A DNA stretch of 64,000 nt, from contig NZ_FNDX01000003.1 of assembly GCF_900099765.1 (NCBI RefSeq), forward strand, positions 266,741 through 330,740. Reading direction: 5' to 3'. Shown in pieces: positions 43,007 through 52,464 of this stretch (position 1 is its first letter; every line of letters begins with the position of its first letter). Position numbers and translations under genes: made by a program. This DNA is from Paenibacillus typhae. Its GTDB lineage: Bacteria; Bacillota; Bacilli; Paenibacillales; Paenibacillaceae. The notes beneath the pieces are model-generated. The model did not search any database. It saw nothing but the letters and a program-made list of their open reading frames with translations, and was not told the origin of the DNA.

Positions 43007-43052
43007 ATGTGGTTTTATGTGATATTGTAATAAAGTGATGTGGTTTTACGTG
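43007..43052 (+). promoter_or_regulatory. Direct repeats, candidate DeoR-type (FucR) operator
   Basis: ATGTGGTTTTATGTG (43007-43021) and ATGTGGTTTTACGTG (43038-43052) differ by one base and lie 31 bp apart (about three helical turns), between fucI and its divergent DeoR regulator, just outside the fucI -35 box. Confidence 0.65.
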
Positions 43053-43128
43053 TGGGTTCTGACTATCTTGCAGTCAAATGTAGTACACTATGAATAATAT
43101 TTGATTTTGTAGACAAGGGTGGGTAAGC

Positions 43129-43899
43129 ATGAAGGCATTTGAACGGAGAGATCTGATCATTAACGAGCTGTACCGGCATAAAAAAGTGCATGTCGCTGAC
43201 CTTGCGCAGAAATTCCAGGTGTCCGAGGAGACCATCCGCCGCGATCTGGACAAGCTGGACAAGGAAGGCCTGGCCAAAAAAAACTACGGAGGCGCCATAC
43301 TAAACGCCCATACCAACGAAGACCCTTCATACGCGAGCAGACATCAGGTCAACCTTGAGGCTAAAGGCATTATTGCTTCCAATGTGCTGGATCTGATTAA
43401 TGACGGGGACAGCCTGATGACGGATACGAGCACAACGGCTTTTGAAGCCCTGCGCAAAATCACCGAATCCAAGCACAACCTGACCATCATCACCAATTCA
43501 CTCGCGGTTTTATCCGAATTCCAGCATTCCGGCCATAAGCTGATTTCCACCGGCGGCACACTCGGACCCGAGACCAGCTCCTTCGTCGGCCCCACCGCCT
43601 CGCAGACCATCCAGAAGTACAATGTGGACGTCGCCCTGTTCAGCTGTAAAGCACTGTCGATGACCGGCGGGCTTAGTGATTCCAATGAGGAAGAGAGCGA
43701 GCTGAAGATTCTGATGCAAAAGCAGGCCAGCAAAGTTGTGCTGCTCGTCGACCATTCCAAGTTTGACCGGATTGCCTTCATCAAGCTGTTCAGCTTCGAT
43801 AAAGTGGATTACATTGTCACTGACGAGAAGCCTTCGGAGGAATGGATCAGCTTTCTGAACAGCTATCAGGTGTCGGTACTGTATAATTCCGGGGAGTAG
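43129..43899 (+). CDS. DeoR-family regulator of the fucose operon
   Basis: 256 aa. N-terminal winged helix-turn-helix (RRDLIINELYRHKKVHVADLAQKFQVSEETIRRDLDKLDKEG) and DeoR sensor domain with the phospho-sugar pocket (DTSTTAFEAL, ITNSLAVLSEF, STGGTL, SCKALS, LLVDHSKFDRIAF). Such repressors usually respond to a phosphorylated pathway intermediate, here probably L-fuculose 1-phosphate. AAGGGTGGG precedes the ATG. Divergent from fucI; the direct repeats at 43007-43052 are the likely operator. Confidence 0.93.
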   Translation: MKAFERRDLIINELYRHKKVHVADLAQKFQVSEETIRRDLDKLDKEGLAKKNYGGAILNAHTNEDPSYASRHQVNLEAKGIIASNVLDLINDGDSLMTDTSTTAFEALRKITESKHNLTIITNSLAVLSEFQHSGHKLISTGGTLGPETSSFVGPTASQTIQKYNVDVALFSCKALSMTGGLSDSNEEESELKILMQKQASKVVLLVDHSKFDRIAFIKLFSFDKVDYIVTDEKPSEEWISFLNSYQVSVLYNSGE

Positions 43900-43919
43900 A
43901 CAGCCAGTATCACTTGTGC

Positions 43920-44336
43920 CTATCGATGAAACACAACCATCAAAACAATAAAGACGATGCTCAGCAGGCCGAACAGCTCCAGTACATCTTCCCTTGGCCA
44001 TCTCCTCCGGACGAAGACGATCGAGGGATGAGCAAGACCAGCTATCAGATACAGCAGGGACAGCAGCAAGCCAAAGCTCATCAGGGAAAATAAAGGATTG
44101 TCTGCGCGGGGTACGCCGAGGAAGATTACAAGTAATATTAAGACAGTCACAAGTCGCAGTGCCCAACGGAAAAACAGGATCACCGGTCCGGGTTGGGAAG
44201 GCAGAACGTTTTCGTTCACTTCCTCAACTCTGGATTGCTCCTCCTTTAATGCCCGCTCCCATGCCTCCGGGTTTTCTTTGCGTATTTTATGCATTTGATT
44301 AGCATTATCGATACGCTGTCTGATGAACTTAAACAT
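43920..44336 (-). CDS. Small membrane protein of unknown function
   Basis: 138 aa, not recognised. A basic/acidic cytosolic N-terminus of about 50 residues (HKIRKENPEAWERALKEEQ, likely helical) is followed by three hydrophobic segments (about 52-74, 82-105 and 118-136) with LGVPRADNPLF between the first two. AAGGAGG lies 7 nt before the ATG, so expression is credible. Convergent with the DeoR gene, 20 bp apart. Its link to fucose use is not evident. Confidence 0.75.
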   Translation of the reverse strand: MFKFIRQRIDNANQMHKIRKENPEAWERALKEEQSRVEEVNENVLPSQPGPVILFFRWALRLVTVLILLVIFLGVPRADNPLFSLMSFGLLLSLLYLIAGLAHPSIVFVRRRWPREDVLELFGLLSIVFIVLMVVFHR

Positions 44337-44870
44337 GTGTTGGCCTCCTTAGGGTACCGTCAAGAACATTGTATATCCAGGTAAAATAATTCTTTCTAGT
44401 GAAACGGGATAGGGTTCTTCATACATTCCATTACGGCTGTTATGGTTTCCTGTCTCTTCACTGGTCATGAATTGCTGGATTTCAGCTTTCATGATGATTC
44501 TAAGTGTCTTTCACAAACGGAGTGGCGGATCCAGCGGAATTTCACCTCACATTTCTCTTATTTACCCCAATCCACTCCGGGCTAGCCTCTGACCCAAAGT
44601 AAAAATAATATAAGAAAGCTAGATAAATAGTAAGAACAGCCGAATCTCCCTCCAACTTGCTGCTCAGGCAAAGTTAATTCCTCAAAATATCGCAAAACAT
44701 CATGCCGAAAAACAGTTCCCCTTCTATTTTATAATCAATGTGCAGCGCTGCAGGTTTTTTTGCAAACGGTTCCAAATCAATATTACCTATTATGGAGGAG
44801 GTGTACCGTAGCGTCTGATCTACAGCAACACAGAATTCCCCGATTATAATTTTTATTGAAGGAGATTATT
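44337..44870 (+). promoter_or_regulatory. Long leader with promoter, palindrome and perfect cre site before the GH43 gene
   Basis: TATAAT at 44730-44735 without a clear -35 box, then a perfect 12-bp palindrome TGCAGCGCTGCA (44741-44752) followed by TTTTTTT, which could act as a weak attenuator. TGCAAACGGTTCCA (44761-44774) matches the cre consensus TGNAANCGNWNNCW fully. An inverted repeat CGGAGTGG...CCACTCCG spans about 44519-44579. A tiny frame starting ATGGAGGAGGTG near 44794 (8 codons) is probably chance. The rest (44337-44700) shows nothing recognisable. Confidence 0.6.
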
Positions 44871-47800
44871 ATGAGGAAAAAAAGCTTAATCATGTTACCC
44901 TTTGCGATCCTGCTTTCATTATTGCTGGCAGGTATCTCCAGTGCTGATGTTACCTCAAGCTATGTGAACCCGCTTATGGGAGGCGCTGACCCTACCATTG
45001 CCAGAGCGGCAGACGGCTATTACTATTCAGCTGCTTCAGGCGATAACAATATCACCCTGAAACGGCATGAGACCCTTCTCGGAGTATCCACTGCCAAGAG
45101 CAAAATTGTCTGGAAGAAGCCGGATAACTTCGGGTACGTATGGGGTCCGTATATATATAGGCTGGACAGCAAATGGTATCTGTATTTCTCATCTGGTCCC
45201 GAGACCAGCTTCGGTTATGGACATCCAAGCTCCTACGTTCTGGAGAATGCTTCTCCCGATCCGTTTGAAGGAACCTGGGTTCTCAAGGGTCAGTCCGCCA
45301 ATAAGGACGAGAACGGCCAGGCTACGGTTAAGCAGGGGCTGCTGAACACAGAGGGCTTTGGTTTAGCCTGCGGGATTGTAACTATTAAAGGGGAACCCTA
45401 TTTCACCTATACTAAATATTACTATTTCCCGGACCCGCAGAATCCGCAAAATGAGAAGTTCGATGAGAGTCCGACCATTGTCAAAATGAAGAACCCTTGG
45501 ACACTCGAAGGTCCCGAAGGTACGGTAGCCATGCCGACATACGACTGGGAAAAACATGGCGACAATATCAATGAAGGTGCTGCACTGGTCGAGCGGAACG
45601 GTAAAATCTATTTTGCCTATTCTGCCAGCAGCTTCATGAATGATAATTATTCAGTGGGCTTATCGGTAGCGGATGCGTCCTCTGATGTGATGAAGGCCGA
45701 ATCATGGGTCAAGCAGCCTGAGCCTGCCATGAAGCGCTCGGATGAGAACAGCTCCTACGGGCCGGGATCGCCCCTGTTCCTGAAGTCGGAAGATAATACC
45801 GAAGACTGGATTCTGTATCACGGTATACCGACCCACGGGCAAGGCGGCAGCAACAGAGGAATCAGAGCGCAGCGTATCCACTGGGATGATAATGATTTCA
45901 TCAATCTGGGCATTCCTTCTAACCCGGGTACTGTCCTGAACAGACCTTCTGGAGAGGAAAAAAGCGAAATTTACGAAGCCGAGGAGGCAAAGCTGTCCGG
46001 TGTTGCCAGAGTCGTCGGAACAAGTGCTTTTGCTTCAGGCGGCGTATATGAAAAATTCAGTAACAGCAGCGAAAATGACTATATAGAGTTTACTGTAAAC
46101 ACAAAGACCGCAGGAACCTACGCTATGGACTTCAGATATAACAACAACACGGCGGATGCTGTATCCATGAACCTCAGCGTGAACGGGCAGACAGCCGGAA
46201 AGGTTTCTTTTGCCTCTAACGCAGGCTTTGCTGCCAACTTTGATCTTCAATCCGTCTATAATGTTAATCTGCACGCCGGAGTGAACACAATCCGCCTCTC
46301 CGGAATGAGCAACTTGGCCTTGGATGCCATGATCATCAAAAGAAGTACCTTATATGAAGCAGAAAATGCGGAGCTGTCCGGCAACGCCAGGGTAGACGCA
46401 GACCATCCGGGTCATAGCGGAACCGGGTTTGTCGGCGGGCTCTGGATGTCAAATTCCGCAGTCAACTTCAAGGTCAGCGCCGCTGCCGCCGGCAACTATT
46501 CCATAAATCTGGGCTACAGCTTAGGATTTCCGGATGACAGAACCTTGACTATGTATGTGAACGGGCAAAAAATCAAGAAAGTGGATTTCTTTAGTCAGGC
46601 CAACTGGGACAGCTGGGCCGACCGGTATGACAATGTTTTCCTCAAAGAAGGGGAGAATACCATCACCTATAAATATGACGAAGGCGACACCGGCAACGTC
46701 AATCTGGACTATATCACCGTTACCGAAGCCACCACCTGGCACTATGGTGCGGAAGATGCAGTCCTTGCAGGCTCAGCTGACGCTACGGTCGTTTACGCCA
46801 AAGACACTAATATGGGAACCGGGTATGTAACCGGACTATCCAAAGCCGGTTCCTCCGTAGAGTTTGCTGTAAACATTGAGGATGCGGCATCTTACGATGT
46901 GAAGCTGAGATATGCCCGGGAAGCTGAAGGCAAGACCTTAGGCTTATATTTGAACGGCACATATGTTAAAAGCATTACCCTCCCTGCCACCGGCGGACTT
47001 ACCATCTGGAAAGAGCAGCTTGAGACGTTAAGTCTTAAAGAGGGAAAGAACTTAATCACTTACAAAAATGAAACCGGTAACTCTGGCATCATCAATCTGG
47101 ATAGCATTCATCTGAACAAACGGACACCTTGGAGATATCAGGCAGAGGATGCAGCCCGGACAGGAAGCCTGCAGATCGGCAAGGATCATTTGTGGTATGA
47201 AGGCAATGGTTTTGTCGGCGGATTCGAGCAAGTAGAAGATTCGCTCAAGTTCGAAGTGAACGTGCCTAATACAGCTGCTTATACGTCTACGTTGCGCTAT
47301 TCCGGCTACCATCAGACTGATATAACGATGACGCTGGTTGTTAACGGACAGAAGGTCAAACAACTCTCCTTGCTTCCGACAACAAGCTGGGATGCCTGGA
47401 CCAACAGTACGGAAACCCTAAATCTCAAAGCCGGTAAAAATATTATTGAATTCGTCCGTGAACCGAGCGATTCCGGAAGATTCAATATCGACAGCCTTAC
47501 CATTGATAAGGCCAGCGGCGGTTCAATGCCTTCGATTGCCGGAAAGATCATTCCTGAGAAAATGGTCAAAATTCAGCCTAAACACAGCGGAAAATCCTTG
47601 GACGTGGATAGAGTATCCAGCAGTCCGCTAGCGGTCATTAACCAGTGGTCCAATGGTGACGGAAACAATCAGCTGTGGAGATTTCTGGATCTCGGCACAG
47701 GATATTACCAGATCATGTCGGTGCACAGCGGTCATGTGCTCGATGTTCTTCCCGGTTCTGGCATGGAGCAGCTATGTCAGAACACCAAAGCCACTGGCTC

Positions 47801-50252
47801 TATCCCGGATACACAGCAGTGGAAGCTGGAAAAGGACGGCGATTACTATAAAATTGTGAACAAAAGCAACAACAAGGTCATTACTGTGGAAGGAAGCTCC
47901 AAAAATGACGGTGCAAGAGTGCAGTTAGCTGAGGATCAGGGGCTGGATAGTCAGCGCATGCAAATTGAAATCCGCAATCTCAGCCATAGTGAAATCAACG
48001 CATTCACGGAGCGGAATGAGCACTATAATATCAGCTTTAATGCAGATGGCGGAAGTCCGGCACAGACGGTTGTTCAGGCTGTCTACGGTCAGCTGTTGAC
48101 TGCTCCGGAAGTAACGAAGCAGGGCTATATACTGGAAGGCTGGTACAACGGTGCAGTGAAATGGGATTTCGGCGCCCAGACCGTGCCTGGTATATTGACG
48201 CTGAATGCCAAATGGACTCCCAAGAAGCTTGAGGTGCAGATTGTCAGCGAAGGCTCGCTGCGCGCAGGAACAGACGGAGTGCTGCATGCTGCGGGTAAAG
48301 GAACAGGAACCCTCTCTTACCTTTGGTATGTTGACCAGGGAGAAGGCTACGGCGAACCGGTCGGTTCGGGCCATACCCTAACGCTTACAGCATTAACAGC
48401 AGAAATGAGCGGCTACCGTTATAAGGCAGTCGTGACCGATGAAAGCGGCGTAACCGGAGAGCAGGAATATATCCTGCAGGTGCTGCCGGCTGAGGTAGAA
48501 TGGATTACTCCTGCCTTTGTATTGGATCTTCCGCTGACACTAGAAGCTGTGGCGGGTGAACCCTTAACACTTCTGGTAGATACGACAGGAGATATTGCCT
48601 CTATTGAATGGGAAGTGAAGCAGGCGGGAGGAGATGACTGGCAGCCGGTTACAACCGTTACCAGTGCGGTCTACCGCTTCACACCGGAGCTTGCAGCAGA
48701 CGGGACACAGTTCCGTGTGGTCCTGACCGGCAAAGCAGAAGAGAATCCGGAACGCATCACCGGAACGGAACTGACTCTCAAGGTCTATCCGGCACATGAA
48801 CTCCCGTCGGTAGATTCCTTTACGGCGACCGTTAACCCGGTAATCGAAGGGAATTCAGTGACCTTCACTGTTGTCGCCCATTCGGTATATGGGGATTTGA
48901 GCTACCGCTGGTTTAAGGATGACCTCATCGTGAATGGCGCCACCGGCAACAGCCTGACTCTTGATAAGGCTGCGGTATCGGACGCCGGTGCTTATAAAGT
49001 TGAAGTAACCAATACCCGTGTCATTGGTAGCCGCCCATATACGGATGCGGTCCATACAGAGAGTATTAATCTGAAGGTGAACCGTCAACAGGTAGTGCCA
49101 ACCGATCCTCCGGTGACGCCGGCAACACCTCAGCCAACCTTAACACCGGCTCCAACCGCTACGCCGAAACCTTTGACTGCAGTGGTATCAGCCGCCCAGC
49201 TAAGCAGTCCTGCGATGAACGGTGTGGTTACCGTGCAGGTAGGGCAAGCAGCCGCAATTGAGCTTCCGATCAATGCCGGCGAACTGTTGGGAACAAGCTC
49301 CCTGCATCTACAAGGAGATGGAGTTGAGCTTACGCTGGCTCCGGAGCTGCTGAAGCAGTTGGCTGAAGCTGTGCCTGCTGCCCAGCGCAGCGGTGCGAAG
49401 ATCGTCCTGACCGCGGAGCTCAAGGCGCTGGCACAAGCTGCGCTGAAGGCAGAAACAGGTGTAACCCTGCAGGGGCAACTGCTGAACTATGATCTGAGTC
49501 TGTCTTTAGCCGATGGCACCATCAAGCGCACCGGAAAATATGCTGCGCCTGTAAGCCTAAGCTGGCCAGCCGGTAATGGCCTCGATCCGAAGCTGCTGGG
49601 CCTGTATCTGGTCGGAAGTGATGGTACACTCACTTACCTTGGCGGTGCAGCTGAAGGCAACAAGCTAATTGCAAAGCTTGACGGCAACGGAACGTACGCA
49701 CTCCTTGAGTACTCCAAGCAATTCAGTGATGTTCCGGTCACGCACTGGGCCTTTGATGCCTTGCGTGAGCTGTCTGCGAAACATCTGATCAAGGGCATCT
49801 CGGAGCAGGCTTATCAGCCTGGCCGGAATATTACCCGAGCTGAATTCGTACAGCTGCTGGCCAATGCATTACAGCTCAGCGGCAGCGGCACCACCTCCTT
49901 CGCCGATGTTCCGGCAGGCGCCTGGTACGGGGACGCGCTTTCGGGCATGGTGCAGGCCGGTCTGATTACCGGCCGGACGGCGGATTCCTTCCAGCCGAAT
50001 GCTGAAATCAGCCGTGAAGAGATGACCGTCATCCTGATGCGGGCGTACCGCTTTCAGCAGGGTGCCATCCCGACTGGTACGGACAGCCTGTCTATGACAG
50101 ATGCTGCCAGTATCTCTGACTGGGCAGCAAAAGCAGTGGCTGAAGCAGCTGCCCTTGGCTTTGTGAAAGGACGCGCGGATGGTACCTTCGCTCCGAAGGC
50201 CTCCGCCACCCGTGCCGAAGCTGCGCAGATCCTGATGAACTATTTACGGTAA
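44871..50252 (+). CDS. Giant S-layer-anchored GH43 glycosidase with four CBM6/35-like modules
   Basis: 1793 aa. Signal peptide (1-25, LLAGISSA); GH43 five-blade propeller (30-365) with catalytic base in GGADPTIARAADGYYY, WGPYIYRLDSKWYLYF and probable acid in NEGAALVERNGKIYFAY; four consecutive CBM6/CBM35-like domains each opening with a Y-x-AE-x-A motif (about 367-491, 492-621, 622-752, 753-883); a ricin-type/CBM13-like domain (890-1037); an InlB-type repeat (1051-1117, FNADGGSPAQTVVQ); three Ig-like domains (1119-1403); a Pro/Thr linker; an all-beta stretch; and three SLH domains (1618-1793; TRAEFVQLL, SREEMTVIL, TRAEAAQIL). Anchored to cell-wall polymer, it would trim arabinan or arabinoxylan at the surface. 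GAAGGAG before the ATG. Exact GH43 activity is open. Confidence 0.9.
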   Translation: MRKKSLIMLPFAILLSLLLAGISSADVTSSYVNPLMGGADPTIARAADGYYYSAASGDNNITLKRHETLLGVSTAKSKIVWKKPDNFGYVWGPYIYRLDSKWYLYFSSGPETSFGYGHPSSYVLENASPDPFEGTWVLKGQSANKDENGQATVKQGLLNTEGFGLACGIVTIKGEPYFTYTKYYYFPDPQNPQNEKFDESPTIVKMKNPWTLEGPEGTVAMPTYDWEKHGDNINEGAALVERNGKIYFAYSASSFMNDNYSVGLSVADASSDVMKAESWVKQPEPAMKRSDENSSYGPGSPLFLKSEDNTEDWILYHGIPTHGQGGSNRGIRAQRIHWDDNDFINLGIPSNPGTVLNRPSGEEKSEIYEAEEAKLSGVARVVGTSAFASGGVYEKFSNSSENDYIEFTVNTKTAGTYAMDFRYNNNTADAVSMNLSVNGQTAGKVSFASNAGFAANFDLQSVYNVNLHAGVNTIRLSGMSNLALDAMIIKRSTLYEAENAELSGNARVDADHPGHSGTGFVGGLWMSNSAVNFKVSAAAAGNYSINLGYSLGFPDDRTLTMYVNGQKIKKVDFFSQANWDSWADRYDNVFLKEGENTITYKYDEGDTGNVNLDYITVTEATTWHYGAEDAVLAGSADATVVYAKDTNMGTGYVTGLSKAGSSVEFAVNIEDAASYDVKLRYAREAEGKTLGLYLNGTYVKSITLPATGGLTIWKEQLETLSLKEGKNLITYKNETGNSGIINLDSIHLNKRTPWRYQAEDAARTGSLQIGKDHLWYEGNGFVGGFEQVEDSLKFEVNVPNTAAYTSTLRYSGYHQTDITMTLVVNGQKVKQLSLLPTTSWDAWTNSTETLNLKAGKNIIEFVREPSDSGRFNIDSLTIDKASGGSMPSIAGKIIPEKMVKIQPKHSGKSLDVDRVSSSPLAVINQWSNGDGNNQLWRFLDLGTGYYQIMSVHSGHVLDVLPGSGMEQLCQNTKATGSIPDTQQWKLEKDGDYYKIVNKSNNKVITVEGSSKNDGARVQLAEDQGLDSQRMQIEIRNLSHSEINAFTERNEHYNISFNADGGSPAQTVVQAVYGQLLTAPEVTKQGYILEGWYNGAVKWDFGAQTVPGILTLNAKWTPKKLEVQIVSEGSLRAGTDGVLHAAGKGTGTLSYLWYVDQGEGYGEPVGSGHTLTLTALTAEMSGYRYKAVVTDESGVTGEQEYILQVLPAEVEWITPAFVLDLPLTLEAVAGEPLTLLVDTTGDIASIEWEVKQAGGDDWQPVTTVTSAVYRFTPELAADGTQFRVVLTGKAEENPERITGTELTLKVYPAHELPSVDSFTATVNPVIEGNSVTFTVVAHSVYGDLSYRWFKDDLIVNGATGNSLTLDKAAVSDAGAYKVEVTNTRVIGSRPYTDAVHTESINLKVNRQQVVPTDPPVTPATPQPTLTPAPTATPKPLTAVVSAAQLSSPAMNGVVTVQVGQAAAIELPINAGELLGTSSLHLQGDGVELTLAPELLKQLAEAVPAAQRSGAKIVLTAELKALAQAALKAETGVTLQGQLLNYDLSLSLADGTIKRTGKYAAPVSLSWPAGNGLDPKLLGLYLVGSDGTLTYLGGAAEGNKLIAKLDGNGTYALLEYSKQFSDVPVTHWAFDALRELSAKHLIKGISEQAYQPGRNITRAEFVQLLANALQLSGSGTTSFADVPAGAWYGDALSGMVQAGLITGRTADSFQPNAEISREEMTVILMRAYRFQQGAIPTGTDSLSMTDAASISDWAAKAVAEAAALGFVKGRADGTFAPKASATRAEAAQILMNYLR

Positions 50253-50263
50253 GATATTAAGAA

Positions 50264-50301
50264 GATGCCCCCCATGCAATACTGCTGGGGGGCGTCTCTT
50301 T
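50264..50301 (+). terminator. Terminator of the GH43 gene
   Basis: GATGCCCCCC (50264-50273) pairs with GGGGGGCGTC (50287-50296, one G-T), 13-nt loop, then TCTTTTG. Twelve bp after the stop. Confidence 0.88.
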
Positions 50302-50642
50302 TGTATATCCTATGAGTATTTAGAACGGTGGTCAATCCGGCCTGTTTCTCTAACTTCATTTAAGAAAATGAACGCTTTGTCGTGAGTGATCTGACCTATG
50401 TAAAGGTTCAGAACAAATGGCACTATATTATTTACACAACACAGGGCCACACAAGGAACCTTTGACAATAGGACGCTCCCTCGCAAGAAATGGAATTTCA
50501 TAGTCTTCGCCACTTGCAAATCGGGAAGCCCCCGCCTGCGCCCGAATACCAAAAAACCAGCCGCTGGCAATCCGCCATTGACTGGTCAATTAAATGTCAG
50601 TTTTTAAACCTTAAAGATTTCTACACTGCTGCCGTCAATCAA
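50302..50642. other. Gene-poor stretch with possible gene remnant
   Basis: About 340 bp without a convincing gene. On the minus strand two short frames (one ending NEVRETGRIDHRSKYS at about 50313, one ending ERPIVKGSLCGPVLCK around 50425) have protein-like composition but no shared start or ribosome site. They may be debris of an older gene; no family was recognised. Confidence 0.3.
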
Positions 50643-51767
50643 TCATTCCGCCGCACTCCGGATCATCTGCGTAAGGGTGGCAATTTCCTGCGGGTCATGG
50701 GTTGCCCCCAGGATGATCCACCCTTTGCACTCACCATGCGGTCCGACATAGACAATTTCGCCGTCGATCGTTTTTTGCTTCAGGGAATTGGGTCTCGTCT
50801 TGCATGGCTCCAGCGCATACATCCAGTCCCTGGTGGCCCGTTTGGCAATCAGGGAGCGGGGATAGCATCGCAGAGAACGGATGACATAAGCCGCGGTATC
50901 CTGGCCTGCATTCACCAGCATTTCTGCCGTGAGCGCTGAATCACCTTCTATGTCATTCCAATAATCACGGACCAGCGGCAGAGCAGCGAGCCCTTCTACA
51001 GGCTCCGGAACATATTGATAACAGCGGATCGGGTCCAGACGGGTCATGGTGTCGTAGACAGCACAAGGATTCTCTTCCGGCGGAGCAGCATCGCGGAGCA
51101 GCATTTTGCCGGGCGGGACCGGCAGGATATAGCTTCCGCCTTCTGACATGTAAGGCCCAGCCAGCTGGATATGGTATCCGTCATCCACGGGCCGGGCAAT
51201 ATCTGTCAGATTCCGCACCGTATCCTCCCGGAGCAGCGTTGCTGCCCCGTAACAGGTTATGATCCGGATAACTTTGTCATACACAGGTACGGCTTCATAC
51301 CCTCGTAAGGGAACCTTCCCCTCCAGGGTGATCTGCCGCTCATCCCAGCTCAGCAGGACCGATTCCGGCAACGCCGGAGAGTAGGACCCCGTCCCGTGGA
51401 CGGTTCTTACCTCATCCGGCGTGCCGAATATTTCCGGCCCTATGGCAGCAACCGCTGCATAGAAGCCTGAATCCCAGCCTGAATGCTCATTGTCTGTCAA
51501 ATCCACATGCACCGGATGCAGCAGGTACCGCATATCGCGCTCCCAGCTGATCTTCCCTGCATCCAGCCTGAGCTCTCCGATATCCATTCCCCGCTCCAGG
51601 ATCACAGTATAGATAAGTCTGCCATTAGATACGGTCAACTGGTGCATCCGCGAACTGAAGCGGTCTGTCAAAACCTCCAAGGCAACATAGCCGCCTCCAG
51701 GCAATGCATGCGGTATACCCGGCTCCAGCTGTCCCAGCGTCAACTTGGAAAGCTGCTCATTGTTCAT
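50643..51767 (-). CDS. DUF4432 family aldose-epimerase-like protein
   Basis: 374 aa, cytosolic. Galactose-mutarotase-like beta-sandwich with the DUF4432 pattern: RLIYTVILERGMDIGELRLDAGKISW, WDSGFYAAVAAIGPEIFGTPDEVRTVHGTGSYSPA, EDTVRNLTD, and PCKTRPNSLKQKTIDGEIVYVGPHGECKGW. Family members are uncharacterised or annotated as sugar epimerases/mutarotases. Overlaps the phosphoglucomutase gene end by 11 bp, so translationally coupled; in this operon it may equilibrate the anomer of the sugar released by GH65 phosphorolysis. Confidence 0.85.
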   Translation of the reverse strand: MNNEQLSKLTLGQLEPGIPHALPGGGYVALEVLTDRFSSRMHQLTVSNGRLIYTVILERGMDIGELRLDAGKISWERDMRYLLHPVHVDLTDNEHSGWDSGFYAAVAAIGPEIFGTPDEVRTVHGTGSYSPALPESVLLSWDERQITLEGKVPLRGYEAVPVYDKVIRIITCYGAATLLREDTVRNLTDIARPVDDGYHIQLAGPYMSEGGSYILPVPPGKMLLRDAAPPEENPCAVYDTMTRLDPIRCYQYVPEPVEGLAALPLVRDYWNDIEGDSALTAEMLVNAGQDTAAYVIRSLRCYPRSLIAKRATRDWMYALEPCKTRPNSLKQKTIDGEIVYVGPHGECKGWIILGATHDPQEIATLTQMIRSAAE

Positions 51768-52464
51768 CCGTGTACTCTTCCCGTCCGATATGACCGTTCA
51801 CGCCGATATGGCTCAGCAGAAACACCGGCTCCAGCTGCTCCAGGCTGTTAACCGTAAGATGCGCGCGGGCAAGCATCTGCCCGTCACCGATGCCGATCAC
51901 GCGCATCCCTGCGCGGATCGCACCTTCTACACCGGCGGCAGCATCCTCGAAGACATAGCAGCCGTCCGGAGATGCGCCGAGCTGCCGGGCGGCTTCCAGG
52001 AACACCTCGGGGTCCGGCTTCGCCCTCACAATGCTGTTCCCGTCTACCACCACGTCAAACAGTGGCCTGATTCTTACCTTCTCCAGAATCAGCGGAGCAT
52101 TCTTGCTGGCCGAGGCAATGGCTGTTCTGACTCCCCGTGAATGCAGCAGCCCAAGAAAGCTGCACACACCTGGCAATACATCGTACGGTGTAAGCGTCTC
52201 GAGCAGCCCTTTATACCACTCGTTCTTCCGGGAGGCCAGCGTCTCCTTCTGCTCCGGCATCAGATCCGTGATCCCGCCGGCACGCAGCAGAAGCTCAAGC
52301 GACTCCATGCGGCTGACACCCTTCAGCTGCTCATTCTGCTCTTCGCTGAACGCGAACCCAAGCTCTCCGGCAAGACGCCTCCAGGCCTGGTAATGAAATT
52401 TAGCAGTATCGACGATGACCCCATCCAGATCAAAAATGGCCGCTTCAAATGGTTGCGCCTGCAA
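51757..52464 (-). CDS. pgmB: Beta-phosphoglucomutase
   Basis: 235 aa HAD-superfamily enzyme converting beta-glucose 1-phosphate to glucose 6-phosphate. Nucleophile motif FDLDGVIVDT near the N-terminus, cap domain with KFHYQAWRRLAGELG and LKGVSR, then SASKNAP, RAKPDPEVFLEAA and VFEDAAAGVEGAIRAGM. The TTG at 52464 has GGAGGGG 6 nt upstream and is preferred; an ATG 15 nt earlier has no ribosome site. Follows the GH65 phosphorylase gene (overlap), the standard partnership because GH65 phosphorolysis gives beta-glucose 1-phosphate. Confidence 0.95.
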   Translation of the reverse strand: MQAQPFEAAIFDLDGVIVDTAKFHYQAWRRLAGELGFAFSEEQNEQLKGVSRMESLELLLRAGGITDLMPEQKETLASRKNEWYKGLLETLTPYDVLPGVCSFLGLLHSRGVRTAIASASKNAPLILEKVRIRPLFDVVVDGNSIVRAKPDPEVFLEAARQLGASPDGCYVFEDAAAGVEGAIRAGMRVIGIGDGQMLARAHLTVNSLEQLEPVFLLSHIGVNGHIGREEYTDEQ

